A stretch of DNA of 64,000 nucleotides. Source: Onchidella celtica. Lineage: Eukaryota > Mollusca > Gastropoda > Systellommatophora > Onchidiidae. A model generated the notes under the pieces. It did no database searches and was not told where the DNA came from. It saw only the letters and a list, made by a program, of their open reading frames with translations. The position numbers and the translations under genes are program-made. Numbering within the stretch: position 1 is the first letter of the stretch; the number at the start of each line of letters is the position of its first letter. Of the stretch, positions 49,447 to 61,440 are shown in pieces. The DNA is taken from contig OZ007569.1 of NCBI GenBank assembly GCA_963931925.1, positions 16,665,045-16,729,044 on the forward strand. The letters run 5' to 3'.

Positions 49447-52400
49447 GGATTCAAGTGCTTGAGGATGTTACTGTGACTGAGGCTGAGGTGAAAACATTCT
49501 ACAATGACATCAATTATCAAACTCCATGCACTGTCTGGTGCAAGAGATGAATCTCCACCATGCTACCTCCTTCAAGTCGATGAATTTCGATTTCTGCTGG
49601 ATTGTGGTTGGGATGAAGATTTCAGCATGGATTTTGTTAAAGATTTGCGCAGGTAACAAAATTGAACGGGGAGTGTTGACATCATCTTCCCTTCCAATTT
49701 TTCCTCGCGCTTTTTCGGTGCTTCTCCATATTAGTATAATGAGAAAACTTGTATAGTAGTAATAGTATATAAATATATTTTTCTTTTTCATGAAGTATCT
49801 TTAGGAAGTAACAACTAACATGTTATAATATGTACAGCTGTTATGATTTTGGTCAAACATCTGTGTTGTTTTGACTATCTTTGTGTCATATTTTTGCTTG
49901 CAAGAATTTGAACAAACTTTTATGTTGTTGTTGAAACTTGTTGTAAGCTACTCTTGATACCTCCGGTTCAATATTAGGACTTACGAAGATATCAATGACA
50001 ATCTTGCTGGAATTCTAAACTTTTAAATTGTTAATTCTTAAAATAATTACCTGGTTGTTTTACTGATCCACAGGGTGACTCATCAGGTGGATGCAGTGCT
50101 TTTGTCATATCCAGATCACCTTCATCTGGGTGCCCTACCATATCTGGTTGGCAAAGGTCATCTTAATTGCCCCATCTATGCTACAGTCCCAGTCTACAAA
50201 ATGGGCCAGATGTTCATGTATGACCTCTTTCAGGTTAGAGTCCTTGGTAATTCTCAGTAGATTAAGTTTTGTGTGGTGAAAAGTATATGAATTTTTCAGG
50301 ATGATATTCAGATCTGACATCTTAGATGCTGTGTGCTTCTAACACTGGTATTAACAGCTTTGCCTGAAAAATTATATCTTTTATGGAAATAAAAATATAT
50401 TGATTGGAGATTTGATTTTTAATAATTCATGGTTATCGGTGGCCTACAGTTTGAACACTCCTACGATATTTTTAAAGACATGTAAGTATATTGAAACTGA
50501 AGGTTAGAAGATTTTAAGTTTAAAAAAGTAGCTTTGCTATTGAGAAGCGAGGATCAAGATTGTTACTTCCACTTCCAAGTAATTGCTCTTCAAGATGAGC
50601 TGTTGCACGGCCAGTAGGACTTGTATCGAAAGGAGTTCCGTACTCGAGCGCCAAAGACCAGAAACTAACTAAAAGAGATGATACATAGCTACCCCGGGGG
50701 CTTTCCCTGATATGTCAATCTGACTACTGCCCAGACGAACATCGGCCTACGGCCTCGATGATACAAACTGACTAGACCCTTACGTCGTTACTTATCAATC
50801 TATCAAGTGGCGCTCGAGTAAGGTACTCCTCCCCTTGTGGCCAGATTCAGATAAATCCAAGTTGGGATTGGCTTGTACTTTTGAGCATTTGTGAACACTC
50901 ATGTAGTGTTGGCTAATTCTGTTGGTAACCGCAACCAGCTGACCAGTTTCAAGTAAACCGAAAATGATGTATATAGAAGCATTGTTGTCACTATTTACAA
51001 ATGTTTCTCTTTTTCCTTAGTCACGGCACAATAGTCAAGACTTTGACAGGTTCACACTGGATGATGTAGATGTTGCATTTGACAAGATTATTCAGTTGGA
51101 GTATTCTCAGAGTGTGACTTTTAAAGGTAGGAATTGCAAATACTGCTAATGTCTTCATATGAACCTCAGGCTCAGATTGTTTTTTTTATTGTCTTCTTGC
51201 TGGACTTCTTTACTTGTTTTTTTTTCAGGAGGACCCCAGCATAAGGGCTGTTTGCTTTGGTGTTCTTGATTTTTCTTCTTCCTGGTGATTGTCGTCTTGC
51301 TGTCTGTGGCTTTAGTGTTTCCGGTCTAGTGTTGTTGTGGGCGCTGTAGAATGTTTAACAGTGATTTTAGCTCACCATAATTTTGAAATTATCATGATTT
51401 GTTGGCATGCTTATTTGTTACAGTTGGAATCTCTGTATTACTTATCTTAATTGTTCAAACATTTTTTTGTGAAGAGTCCTGTATTATCAGGTAACTGAAT
51501 CTGTGCTGTGTGTCTACTCTTCAACTGCTGGTTTGTTTTGTTTTACTTTTCACAATTTAGAGACACATCAATAATTCTGAAGCATTTTTCATCATTGGTT
51601 TCACTAACTATAATTTTTATGATGCCTGTGCTTTATTTTGTGCTTATCATGAATTCATAAATTTCCTGCAGGCAAAGGTCATGGATTACAAGTCACTCCC
51701 CTTCCAGCTGGACACATGATTGGAGGCACAATATGGAAGATTGTCAAAGATGGTGAAGAAGAAATTGTGTATGCTATAGATTACAATCACAAGAAAGAAA
51801 GGTAAGGAGGAAGATGTATAATGGTTGAGTGATTTGTTAGGTGAGAACAACAACAGCAACAAAAAAAGAGAAAATTTTATTAGTCTAGAGTGTTTTGTGA
51901 AATGCTTTGTCAAATAAGTAATAACTGTCCTTTTCTATGAATGGTGAAGGACAAAGGCATCACTTGGAAATGACTGTGTCCTAATTTTAATTGCTAGCGC
52001 ATTGTTTACTGGATTCTGATTGGTCATGTGAATGATTGCAAATATTTTTTAAAAAAATTTTGTCATGTACACGAGCTCATGTGCACAAAAGAAGAGGGGC
52101 GTTTTTAATTAACACAGATTGGAGAAAAATGGCAAGTTTTGTTCAGTGTCCTTACTGAAGCCTTCCCAAAAAAAAAAAATGTTCGGGCATTGTCTTTTGA
52201 GTTCAAATCAACCGGCAATAAGTGATTACGTTTATAGGCTTTTGTGTTCATGAAAAAAAAAGGATCAAAGGCAAAATTAGCGATACAAAGCAAACTAAGA
52301 AGTGATACAAAGCAAACTAAGAAAACAGGCTTCTCCGTCATTTCAAATTCAAGTCCCCAATTCCAAAAAAGGACTTTCTGCTAATGAGAAGGATGGCACC

Positions 52401-55400
52401 TTCAAAATCTCACACAAATCCGAACTGTAGGAGAAGCAGCAGGTCTTGTTAAATAAAATGTCACTAGTTTTTATATAACATAGATTTCAATCAGAGTAAT
52501 GTATTTAGTTTTGTGATGAATATCTGTTCTTGTTTTTAGAGAAGAGAAATCTTAAGTGCAGTGTTTGAGTAAATCAAGCAGCTGCAGTGAATGACTAAGT
52601 TTGGAATGTGCAAACTGAGAAGCTCATAAGAAATATTGATCTCATACATTCACCAAAATAGGCTGTTCGATGGGCAGTTGGAACAGCTTTCTCTTTCATG
52701 TTGGTGGATATGACCTATTTCTCTGGTGGATTGGATGTTAATGATATGAATTCCAAATACTTCCACAGACATCTGAATGGATGCCAGCTTGATACTATCT
52801 CACGTCCATCTGTACTGATCACTGATTCTGTTAATGCTCTCTACAACCAGCCAAGTCGTAGACAGAGAGATGAGCAACTCATGAGTAAGTTATTTTGTCT
52901 CTGATGCTATGAGATGCTATGAAGAGTTCATGTGTTAGCACAGTCCAGCTTTGCTGACATAGACAGTAGAATGAATACACATTGTGACTGTGTCAAGATA
53001 AATGTTTAAATCATTGTTTTGGGATAAATTGAGCTGATGTCAGTATTTTGTATGCTCTGAGAACTTCCATGATGTTTTCATATAAACCTACAGCAAAGGT
53101 TTGAGAAGGAAAAACTGAAAGTATGGTTTCAAATTTCCAGACAAACCGGCTTTTTTCATGTGCATTAAAAAAGATGAATTTATCATGCAGTATGACAATC
53201 TGTTACAGAACTGAAATTTAATGCTAATTCTTCACCCACCTATTTTATTCTGATCTCATCATATAGTGTGGTTTCACTTATGACAAGTTCATACATGATG
53301 TCTGTTTTCATGTTATTTTGACAATTACAAAGATATATTTTTAACCATATCTAGTTTGGAGTTGTCTGTGGTAAGGAATTTTTCTGGTTTGAATACCACT
53401 GATAGCATGTGCTCTTGAAATTTTATTTGATGGATGAATGTTCATGATCCAAATGGGTGTGGCTTGAGATGCTTGACGACAGAAGTGAATCGGTAATCTT
53501 TGCTTACAAAAAAATGCTTGTCACACATAAATTTTAAGAATGTTTTAGTACTAGATACACTTTGTGATAGTGGATGATTTCTTTTTCATGTTTACCCCTG
53601 CAGCTACCATTCTTCAGACTATGAGGAACGATGGAAATGTTCTGGTAGCAGTTGATACAGCAGGCAGGATGTTGGAGTTGGCTCAGCTTATGGTTAGTTT
53701 GTATTCGGTTATGAAAGAAAATACATGTGAAACTGTGGCAGGAAGCCATGAATGCAAATTTGATGTGACTTGGGAAAAAGAATTTGCCTCTGATTTTAAT
53801 AGTCAGTGTGCATAAAATTCTTATCTGATAACAAAAGTATATGTACTGAATGCTTGTGCAAATGTAAACTTGAAATTGTTTCAAGATAATTTTGGCCCAG
53901 CCTTTCTCTCATGGTGACAAAAACTGTATCGGGATGACTGTTTTAATATAATACTGATATGATTGCATTTTATGAAGTATTGTCAGGAATATATGAAGTC
54001 TTTTGTGCACTGCAGTTATAAGTGCACTGCAGGTATAAGTGCACAGCTTAGAGGGAATCCTGCTTTCAGTGTAGTGAATGTGATGCTAAACATAATTTTG
54101 CACCAGTGGTCTTCTGTCATGGTCACATATTATATTACATGTACAAATTTTTTGTTTGTTTGCCAGTACAGTTAATGTTTAGGAACGACTGTTGTGTCCT
54201 GAAACATTGTTTACTGCCAGTTGCACTATGTGGATGTTTCTAGTCTCGAATATGTCAGTATTGATGCCAATATGACATTAAAATGCAGTGCAAGTCATGA
54301 AGTACTTTGCAAATTCATGTTGTGTAAAACACTGGAGAGTTACTCAAATAGACTTCACCTTTAACTTTCATAAATTGTATGGTTTTGCTAAAAAATGCAC
54401 TGAGGAATGATAAGCAGGAATACGTCAAGGCTGTACATGAAGACATGATAGGAATATTACAGTTACAAGATCTCTGCTCACTACAGTACTAATCAATATT
54501 ATTGCAAGACCAAGGTTACTTGTCAAAGGGGAATAAGCAGAGAAAAGCAGTAATTATGGAGTTATTCACCTGGAACCGATGTTGTCTCATGGCAAGGGAG
54601 AAAAATGTAACTGGTGTCTCCACAGCTTAACAATGATAATGTTTTGGAATATGTTTTCAATGTCTTTAAGAATCTTTACATTTTGGTAGATGTGGAGGGG
54701 CAGCAGCTACTGTTAAGTAACAGCACTGTGTTTACTCATTCATTTTCATAAATTGTTTGACCGGTTAAATCATTTTCACCAATTGATATATTAGAAGGAT
54801 GTAGGATCCAAAGAGCCCGTTTTTTCCCTCCATTTCTAATACTTTTGCATTTTTTAAAATAGATTATTTTATTGCTTGTTTCTTATTTGACCCCATTTCT
54901 TACTTTGCATTCATATGGGTCAGTCTAAGGTGTAGTTGTCATGAGCTTTTGCCACACTAGAAGTGGTAGGTGAACGAATTTTAAATAATAGTCTGACAGT
55001 GTATTTCTGTTTTTCAGGACCAAATGTGGAGAAGCTCTGAGTCAGGTCTAACAGCTTATTCCCTGGCCTTGCTCAATAATGTTAGCTTTAATGTGGTGGA
55101 GTTTGCCAAATCTCAGGTGAGACAAACTGCCTTGTCATGTTGCTTCGGTGTTGATTTAGCATTTCTCTTTTGTTTTTTGCAGTCTGCTGTTTTTGAGCAA
55201 AGAGAATCAGTTATTATTATTATAAGTGGTTGACTAGTGAATGTCCATTATTTTAATTGTGCATGGGACAACTGTATTAAATTTATTGAGCTGTGCATTT
55301 TGTTTTATTAGAGTGCAATACCATCTGTATTTCTTCGCATGTTCATCTTTCTCCTCCTTGAGAAGTCTTATTCTGAAGTAGAGCTGCTGAGTTATAAATG

Positions 55401-56268
55401 AAAATGTTTAGTGAAGCGTATTTGTTTGTGTGGCAGGCTTTCACGTTAACACCTGTTGTTTTATATGGAAGAGGTGCTGAACTTTAATGAAATTCATTGA
55501 TGTATGTTTCATATTAACAAAAGGAAGATCTTTGCTGGGGGCAGTTATCCCTATGACCTGGGTTAGAGCCATGATCAGGATTATGGGAAAGATTAGGGTA
55601 GTGCTGTCTAGGTTAATGTGTGGAAAAAAATCAAATCTTGATCACAATTGAAGGCCACAACACAAAAACGATTAGATTCCATTTTTAAAAGTATTTGATC
55701 AAAAGCTTTCATCTCAGGAAATATCAAAATCAAACCAGCTGCGGCCAGAGAAATACATCGTCACTTGTGGAATTGGTCAGACTTATGCTAAAAGACAGCT
55801 GATGGTTCATTGCATTTCTGAGCATGAGGGCTGTCAGATAATATTGCAGAAAATGAAATGCCCCTATAGGAAAATGTAATAATCCAGTAGAATAGTTGTT
55901 TCTTACAATCTCAAAAGTGTCAAAAATGACTTATGCCATTAGCATAGGGCAGTGACCATATGCTTTTTCAAATCACATACAATTCAAATTTTTTGTTTAT
56001 TTGATGGTGAAAAAGCACGACCCCATCTGAAGGTTTTTCCATTGTGGCCTTCAAATACACAGCGCAATAAAAACAATTGCCAGAAATACTTGTTTGGTCT
56101 TTTGTATTTAAGGGGGTTGATGAGTTATACCTATATCCTGCACAGGTTGAGTGGATGAGTGACAAAGTGATGAGATCCTTTGAGGACCACAGAAACAACC
56201 CCTTCCAGCTGAAACATGTCCGGCTCTGTCATAACCTGGCAGAACTTGCAAGAGTGCCGGAACCTAAG
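49447..56268 (+). CDS. CPSF2: cleavage and polyadenylation specificity factor subunit 2 (CPSF100), first 8 coding exons
   Basis: Coding exons: 49504-49652, 50074-50233, 51021-51126, 51672-51801, 52769-52884, 53604-53692, 55018-55116, 56146-56268; 49447-49503 is 5' UTR. They join in frame into 324 codons, starting [12 protein letters not shown] as animal CPSF2 does and ending RVPEPK. CPSF2 is the inactive partner of the CPSF73 endonuclease in the pre-mRNA 3' processing and histone pre-mRNA cleavage complexes. The metallo-beta-lactamase fold is present, but the zinc-binding signature is replaced by [13 protein letters not shown], so it should not bind zinc normally. The [11 protein letters not shown] and [11 protein letters not shown] motifs are conserved. 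The beta-CASP end and C-terminal half are not in the window. Confidence 0.96.
49504..49652 (+). CDS. CPSF2: CPSF2 coding exon 1
   Basis: Starts at ATG 49504, chosen because MTSIIKL is the family N-terminus. Contains [20 protein letters not shown]. Donor GTAACA, phase 2. The exon opens at 49447 with 57 bp of leader. Confidence 0.95.
50074..50233 (+). CDS. CPSF2: CPSF2 coding exon 2
   Basis: Encodes [20 protein letters not shown] and [20 protein letters not shown]. It holds the degenerate metal-site loop. Acceptor ATCCACAG, donor GTTAGA. Confidence 0.96.
50620..50841. mobile_element. two-ended MITE family, copy D, in CPSF2 intron 2
   Basis: Element 50628-50833. Flanks CTTGTATC / CTTGTGGC form a 6-of-8 duplication. 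The ends GAAAGGAGTTCC / GGTACTCCTCCC lead into CGAGCGCC arms, as in copy B. The core has ATCGGCCTACGGCCTCGATG and CTGACTAGACCCTTACGTC. Confidence 0.83.
51021..51126 (+). CDS. CPSF2: CPSF2 coding exon 3
   Basis: Encodes [20 protein letters not shown] and [15 protein letters not shown]. Acceptor TTTTCCTTAG, donor GTAGGA. Confidence 0.95.
51672..51801 (+). CDS. CPSF2: CPSF2 coding exon 4
   Basis: Encodes [20 protein letters not shown] and [18 protein letters not shown], among the most conserved parts of the fold. Acceptor TTTCCTGCAG, donor GTAAGG. Confidence 0.96.
52769..52884 (+). CDS. CPSF2: CPSF2 coding exon 5
   Basis: Encodes [20 protein letters not shown] and [17 protein letters not shown]. 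Acceptor CTTCCACAG, donor GTAAGT. Confidence 0.95.
53604..53692 (+). CDS. CPSF2: CPSF2 coding exon 6
   Basis: Encodes [20 protein letters not shown] and RMLELAQLM, the entry to the beta-CASP domain. Acceptor CCCCTGCAG, donor GTTAGT. Confidence 0.95.
55018..55116 (+). CDS. CPSF2: CPSF2 coding exon 7
   Basis: Encodes [20 protein letters not shown] and [13 protein letters not shown]. Acceptor GTTTTTCAG, donor GTGAGA. Confidence 0.95.
55738..55965 (+). repeat. dispersed repeat, copy 2, in CPSF2 intron 7
   Basis: Aligns with 5598-5880 in the same orientation. Shared blocks include GTCAGATAATATTGCAGAAA and CTCAAAAGTGTCAAAAATGAC-like text. Confidence 0.6.
56146..56268 (+). CDS. CPSF2: CPSF2 coding exon 8
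   Basis: Encodes [20 protein letters not shown] and [15 protein letters not shown]. Acceptor CCTGCACAG, donor GTAGGA, phase 0. The expected next exon (starting around a VxLAS-type strand) was not found up to 64000. Confidence 0.95.
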
Positions 56269-57774
56269 GTAGGACATTGTTCTTTGTAGGGCACTTCCTC
56301 AACAAGGCCACTTCACTTCAGGATTGTGGATTTCATACTTAAGGAAACATTGGCAAGTTGTATTTCATTAGCAGGGTAGAACTGAAGAATAGGCACTGTA
56401 CACTAACAGTGTAATCTATGCAGTATTCTTTGTACAACGATTTTGTACATAGACAAACATTGGAAAGCTGCATGTCGTTAGAAAAGTAGAATGAAGAATG
56501 GACCCTTTCCAGTGTCTCTGTAATTATGAAATGGCATAGATGGTGAGTTGAGGAAGTGCCCTAATTCTGTTCCTTCGTTGTTCTGGTTCTGTCAGTCTAT
56601 CTATTGATCTGCTTGTGCCACAAAAGCCCTATGAAGATTTTCCTGTTCCCACCTTTGATAATTGTGGATCTGTGTAGTTATGTTCAGTATACCTCCTATT
56701 ACAGGGACAATAGTTCCAGTGAGTGGCTTCTTTCAATTTATCCCACATTTGCACTTTCAGCCTCATGACATCTCAATACCTGAATAGATTCCAAGCGAAG
56801 TCGAAACTGAAAGTAAAAATAACACTGCTGTCTTATGGAAAACGACCGTATTATGCCAGTGTAGGTCAAATTCACTTTTTAACCTCGTCATATTTTATAT
56901 TTCTTTCACAATCATAATTTTGTAGGACAAATAATTTCTCTTGGTTACCACAAAATGAAAATTGAACAAAGAATGGTGTGGAATGTAATGCAAAATGTTT
57001 TTTGCTTCTCCTGTACAATTTTGTTTTTTGGCTTAGGTGGTCTTTTACCATAAAGTGGCAAAACACAAGGAAAATTTAACCCTTTTGCTGCCACAGAGCC
57101 ACTTTATTGGCCCATCATATGTTGCAGAAGACTGCTGTGTTGCCAAGATTTTGGCCTTGTCATTTTGTGCGAAAAACTGTTGTGAGGCAGATAGATTGGT
57201 GGTGGACATTGTTCTGGCATGTTTTTTACTCCTAATTTTACTACTTGCTGCTGTCTTTCCACCATTAGTCCATCATTCTGGTACGGTAGTCTGAAGGAAG
57301 GAAGAGCTTTTGGGCTTGGCAGCAATTGGGTTAAAAAGCAGCATGTGAGGTCTCAATTGTTCCTGTAATTTTTAGCTTTTAAGTCTCTGAACTTAGAATA
57401 TGAATTGTCAGACAGAAAGAAATGAGGGCTGTCATGAACAGCACCCGTTGTTTGTAGACAGGTGCAGATAGATATTTTTAGATCAAAAGATTAAAAGCTG
57501 GAGGTAAAATATGCATTATCCTAGAGAATTAGTCTCAACAAAGAGAGTTTAGAATGCAGATTGTTGAGAGTGGAATTCACAGTGGGCCAAAGCAAAGTGG
57601 TTGAGATGAATCACAGCAGAAACTTTTGAAGCCCCACATACCTGCATTCTGTAAAGTTAGTCTAAAAATGAGATTCAGAATCTTTTTGTACACCATCACC
57701 ATTTTCATGATCTTTTTTTTTTTTTTTTTTTCGCAAATGCCAGTCAACTGCCTGGTTTATCTGCCTCTGTACAT
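56269..57774 (+). other. CPSF2 intron 8, nothing recognised
   Basis: No further CPSF2 exon. A frame at 57037-57294 has no similarity I recognise. A poly(T) tract lies at 57713-57732. Confidence 0.4.
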
Positions 57775-58189
57775 CAGTGGTTCTCAACCCTTTTCAGGCA
57801 ATTGCCCCAGTAGGTTCCAAAGTTTCTTTCATTGCCCCAACTCCCTGCTCAAACCCAACGGATACATTTCACAAGAAGACCATGTCAAGTTTTTCAAAGC
57901 CTTATTGATGACAATTGGCATATTGATTATTCATTATTCATTATAAAACAGAAAGCATTCTTTATCAAAGGCATTAAAAGAAAAATCATAAAACCCTTCT
58001 ATCAGTGCTGTTGAACAAGTCTGCGGCTGATCTATATTTACACCCCCCCCCCCCCAGTTGCTCTCCATTCATTTTTTGCTCCTCTGTAGCCCTTTTCTTC
58101 AATCTCCTTCCTCCCCCAGATATCAAATTCACCCCCCCTCCCCCCCCCCCCCCCCCCGGGGGCAATGTCGCCCAGGTTGAGAACTGCTG
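57775..58189. mobile_element. hAT-like non-autonomous element
   Basis: Left end CAGTGGTTCTCAACC, right end GGTTGAGAACTGCTG; these are inverse apart from two bases. Flanks CTGTACAT / CTATAGAT agree at 6 of 8. GGCAATTGCCCCAGT near the left is mirrored by GGGGGCAATGTCGCCC near the right. Long C-runs (58041-58056, 58141-58157) lie inside. Same terminal type as 42304-43409. Confidence 0.75.
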
Positions 58190-58801
58190 CTATAGATTAT
58201 CAGGTGTATCTGAAATTTGGAGAATTCCTGTACTTTGCATTTATCTCTTTAGAGAATCAGGTGCCTCACTACATACAAACTAGTGATTTGGCAGAGTAAA
58301 ATTTTCTGCAGTGATTTTTTATTCTGAGATTGGCATGTTTTTGTTCTTTGCAAAAAGAAACAACAAAAAAAAACCGCTGTTTGCACAACAGTGAGAAATA
58401 TGTGAATTTAATCCTTACATTTTGCAAATGTTTATTGTAAGGCATGTATTTTCCAGTCAAGCCAAAAACCCTTAGTTGAAAAAATGTGAAGTTCATCCAT
58501 TTGGTGAAATGTGTGTAAACAAAAACAAGGTTGGAATGAGTTATGTTAGAGGGAAGAATGGTGTGTTTTCTCGGTTTAGCTCAAGCATGTTTTGCTTCAG
58601 GTATGCGTGTTACCCGGCACTGAGGAATGTCAGAAATTTAATGCTTCTTTATTTGTTTCGCTTGTTTTTGGTCCATGTTTTTATTTTTTCCAAACGCAGA
58701 AAGCTTGTTTGTTGAGTGCTTCCTTTTGAATATCTCAAAGTTCTTTCGTCATGTTACGTTTTATGTTTGTGTGTTTATGTGCGTTGAGTATGCATTTAGA
58801 A

Positions 58802-59180
58802 CAGGGGTCGACGACCTTTCAAAGAAGAGTCATATTTGAGACTTTCAACAGAATTCATCTTACAAGGGAAGCGGAACACGCATGCAAGCTTTATGTACCA
58901 GTGAAGTCAAACTATGGCAAAAAGAAAAAGTTGTATCAAAACCTGGCAAGAAATTATATAATACAGAAACGATACTTTGCTATCTACCTTTTTCTTTTTG
59001 CCATATTTTGACTTTGCTTCAGCCCCACAAATTTTCTGTGGATTTTATAATGTTTCGTCTATATTTAGTAGTATTTTTTCGCATTTAAATGCAATTAAAA
59101 CCGGCAATTAAGAAAAGTAAAGAGCTACATATGGAAGCTTAGAAAGTATGTTGCTTTCAAGCTGCAGGTTGGCCGTCCCC
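58802..59180. mobile_element. decayed hAT-like element
   Basis: Left end CAGGGGTCGACGACCTTTC. The right end, read in reverse, is CTGGGGACGGCCAACCTGC, about 13 of 19 matching. It contains GCCATATTTTGACTTTGCTTC, also seen near 4905. No convincing 8-bp duplication. Confidence 0.5.
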
Positions 59181-61440
59181 AGCATTATAAGTTAGAGGGC
59201 ATTAACGCCTGTGTGAAAAGTGACAGATATAGATTTTTAGTGAATTCTGTAATGTACATGCACTTTTGCACATCTGTTTGTCTAAAAGTGCACATCCTAT
59301 CTTTGTTGCTCGTTAATATGGCCTAGATTCTACACCCTTCTGAGCGTAAGTTCGTCGTCCGCCCTGCAGTTTGCCGCTGCATTCCCTTGTACCCCAGCAA
59401 TAAAAGATGCTTTGACACGACGATTTAAAAACAATAACAACAACAAAAAGGAAGAAACAAACACACGCACACAAATGGTCGTTGTTTTTTGCTCTGAAGA
59501 GTCAGACGTTGATTGAAGGGATGGCGGGAGAAGTCTCGAGTTTAGGTCGTATACACGTGCCCGGGAGTTTGTGTGTGTGCCAGGACCGAGGTGACATCTA
59601 CCTGAGGAAAAGGCCGACCAAACGGCTGCGATAGACAGGTTGAAGTTCGAATTTATATGTACGTGTGTGTGTGTGTGTGTGTGTTCATAATTATTATTGT
59701 CTTTGTTTGCGTGTGTGTCTTTGCAACATTTTATGTTCTTTACCTTCTCGTACAGCGACAAAAAATGACGGCATCTGAATTTTTTGTTTTCTCTCAATAT
59801 AATCTTTCTTTCTTTCTTCCTTCCTTCCTCCCACCCCTCCCCCTCTCTTTCTTTTTCCCCCCTCTCTTGCGGCCTTCTTTTCAATTTTGTCAAAGCCTTT
59901 AATTTCTTTTGCTTGTTAATTTCCATAGGCCATTTCCGGTCTCGCTGTCTGTAGTTCAATCTTTCATGAAATGGCTCGCCATGGCTGGCTGCTTTTTTTT
60001 CTTCTCATTTATTCTGGTTATTTTCGTACATTTCAATGGTGAATTTTTTTTTTTTAAACAAAATTGTTCTTGGGTAAAAATTCTTCAGGGAAAAAAACCC
60101 CAACCCCTTTGGGTGCATTCTCATAATTATCTGCCCACACAAATCATTATCTTTTGTGCTTATTTAAGAGAGATTTTGCCGGTCTGAAGCACCATTTGAA
60201 GACATGAGATTGGTCAGATGTTCAATAAGCTTGAGTACATTAACTTTATCATAGATCTAGTGTTGTATTAGTCCTTTGACGATAATCTTTACCAGATAAT
60301 TTTCTAGTGCAATAACGGATTAGTAAATAAATAAAAAAGAAATACGAGACGTCGCCGAAACATTTAGCTTCGGCAGAGAAGACTAGTGGATTTTAATTAA
60401 CAATCTCGGCTCTGCTTCCACTTCTGCTTTTGGGAAAAATTCTGATTTTGTGAAGATCTGTTCTTAGGGGCATAAATAAGGGGTTTTTATGATCTTTTGG
60501 TTGATTCACTGTAAATTGTGGAAATTACTAAAAAAAAAACTGGTCTCGTCTTGAGCTCTTGTAGGAACCGCAGCCGAGTGATACATTTCTGCGTGTCAGT
60601 GGTGATTCATGGGGCCGCTATAGGGTTAATCATTTTTTTAATTTTATGACAGGTATTTCGAATGTGTTTTAGATCCAGGTAACACGATGTATTCAGAAGG
60701 AAGAAAGAAGTAGGAAGTGTCACTCATGTAACAGTCTCTCCTCCATCCCCACCCTGTAATTGCTCTCAGTGCATCGCGTGCCAGTCTGTCTGCGATTGCC
60801 CACCATTTCGTATTTCATCTGTCCAGTAGTACTGCCCGTGGGGACAGTCTATGATATTACCGTAATGAATAATGAATAGCCACTGACATAAGCAACTGAA
60901 GGAAATCATTGCTTGAAACTAAAACGTCAGAAACTGTTGTTTTTTTCTTTTTCGTTTTAAACGAATTTTGGTAACATCCGAGGGTTCGATCTATTCTGGT
61001 CTTTGCTTATTTTACGAAAACTTTCCGTGTGTTAAAATAGCAACTTTTATGGGTTGGTTGATACGTTCCGGGTGGAGATCCATGATAAAAATCAAGCTTG
61101 AATTATTGTTCTCCTGAAAATGCAAGTTTTGCAATATTTATACAAACCACAGAAAATCTGTTTTTGCGCCTTTCCTGAAAAAATTAAAAACAAGACAGAA
61201 TGATAATTTTAGAAATGTTGACCTTAAACGTGGACATTTCCGGGAAAAAAACAACAAACATACACAGCTAGCTGAACCCGCGTCCGTCAGATAAGATTGA
61301 ATGGTCGGCCCAAGAATAGTAGAACTAGCAGACATGTTTGAATTTAGAAGCAGGAAAAAAGAGAGTAATGTGACTACTAACGTCATCGCTAGTTTGGCGG
61401 AAAAGTTACCGCAGTACCCGTGGCGGATGAGTGAGTGATA
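59181..61440. other. unassigned region
   Basis: A (GT)n run at 59660-59685 and pyrimidine tracts at 59800-59870. No supported gene; the long minus-strand frame 59959-59330 is composition-driven. Confidence 0.4.

Noticed and set aside
57037..57294. Possible next CPSF2 exon
   Set aside because: The translation (VFYHKVAKHKEN...) does not resemble the sequence expected after RVPEPK, and phase and splice sites do not fit.
59330..59959. 209-codon minus-strand frame
   Set aside because: Lys/Arg- and His/Thr-rich from purine and (GT)n tracts, no recognisable domain, no splice or repeat context.
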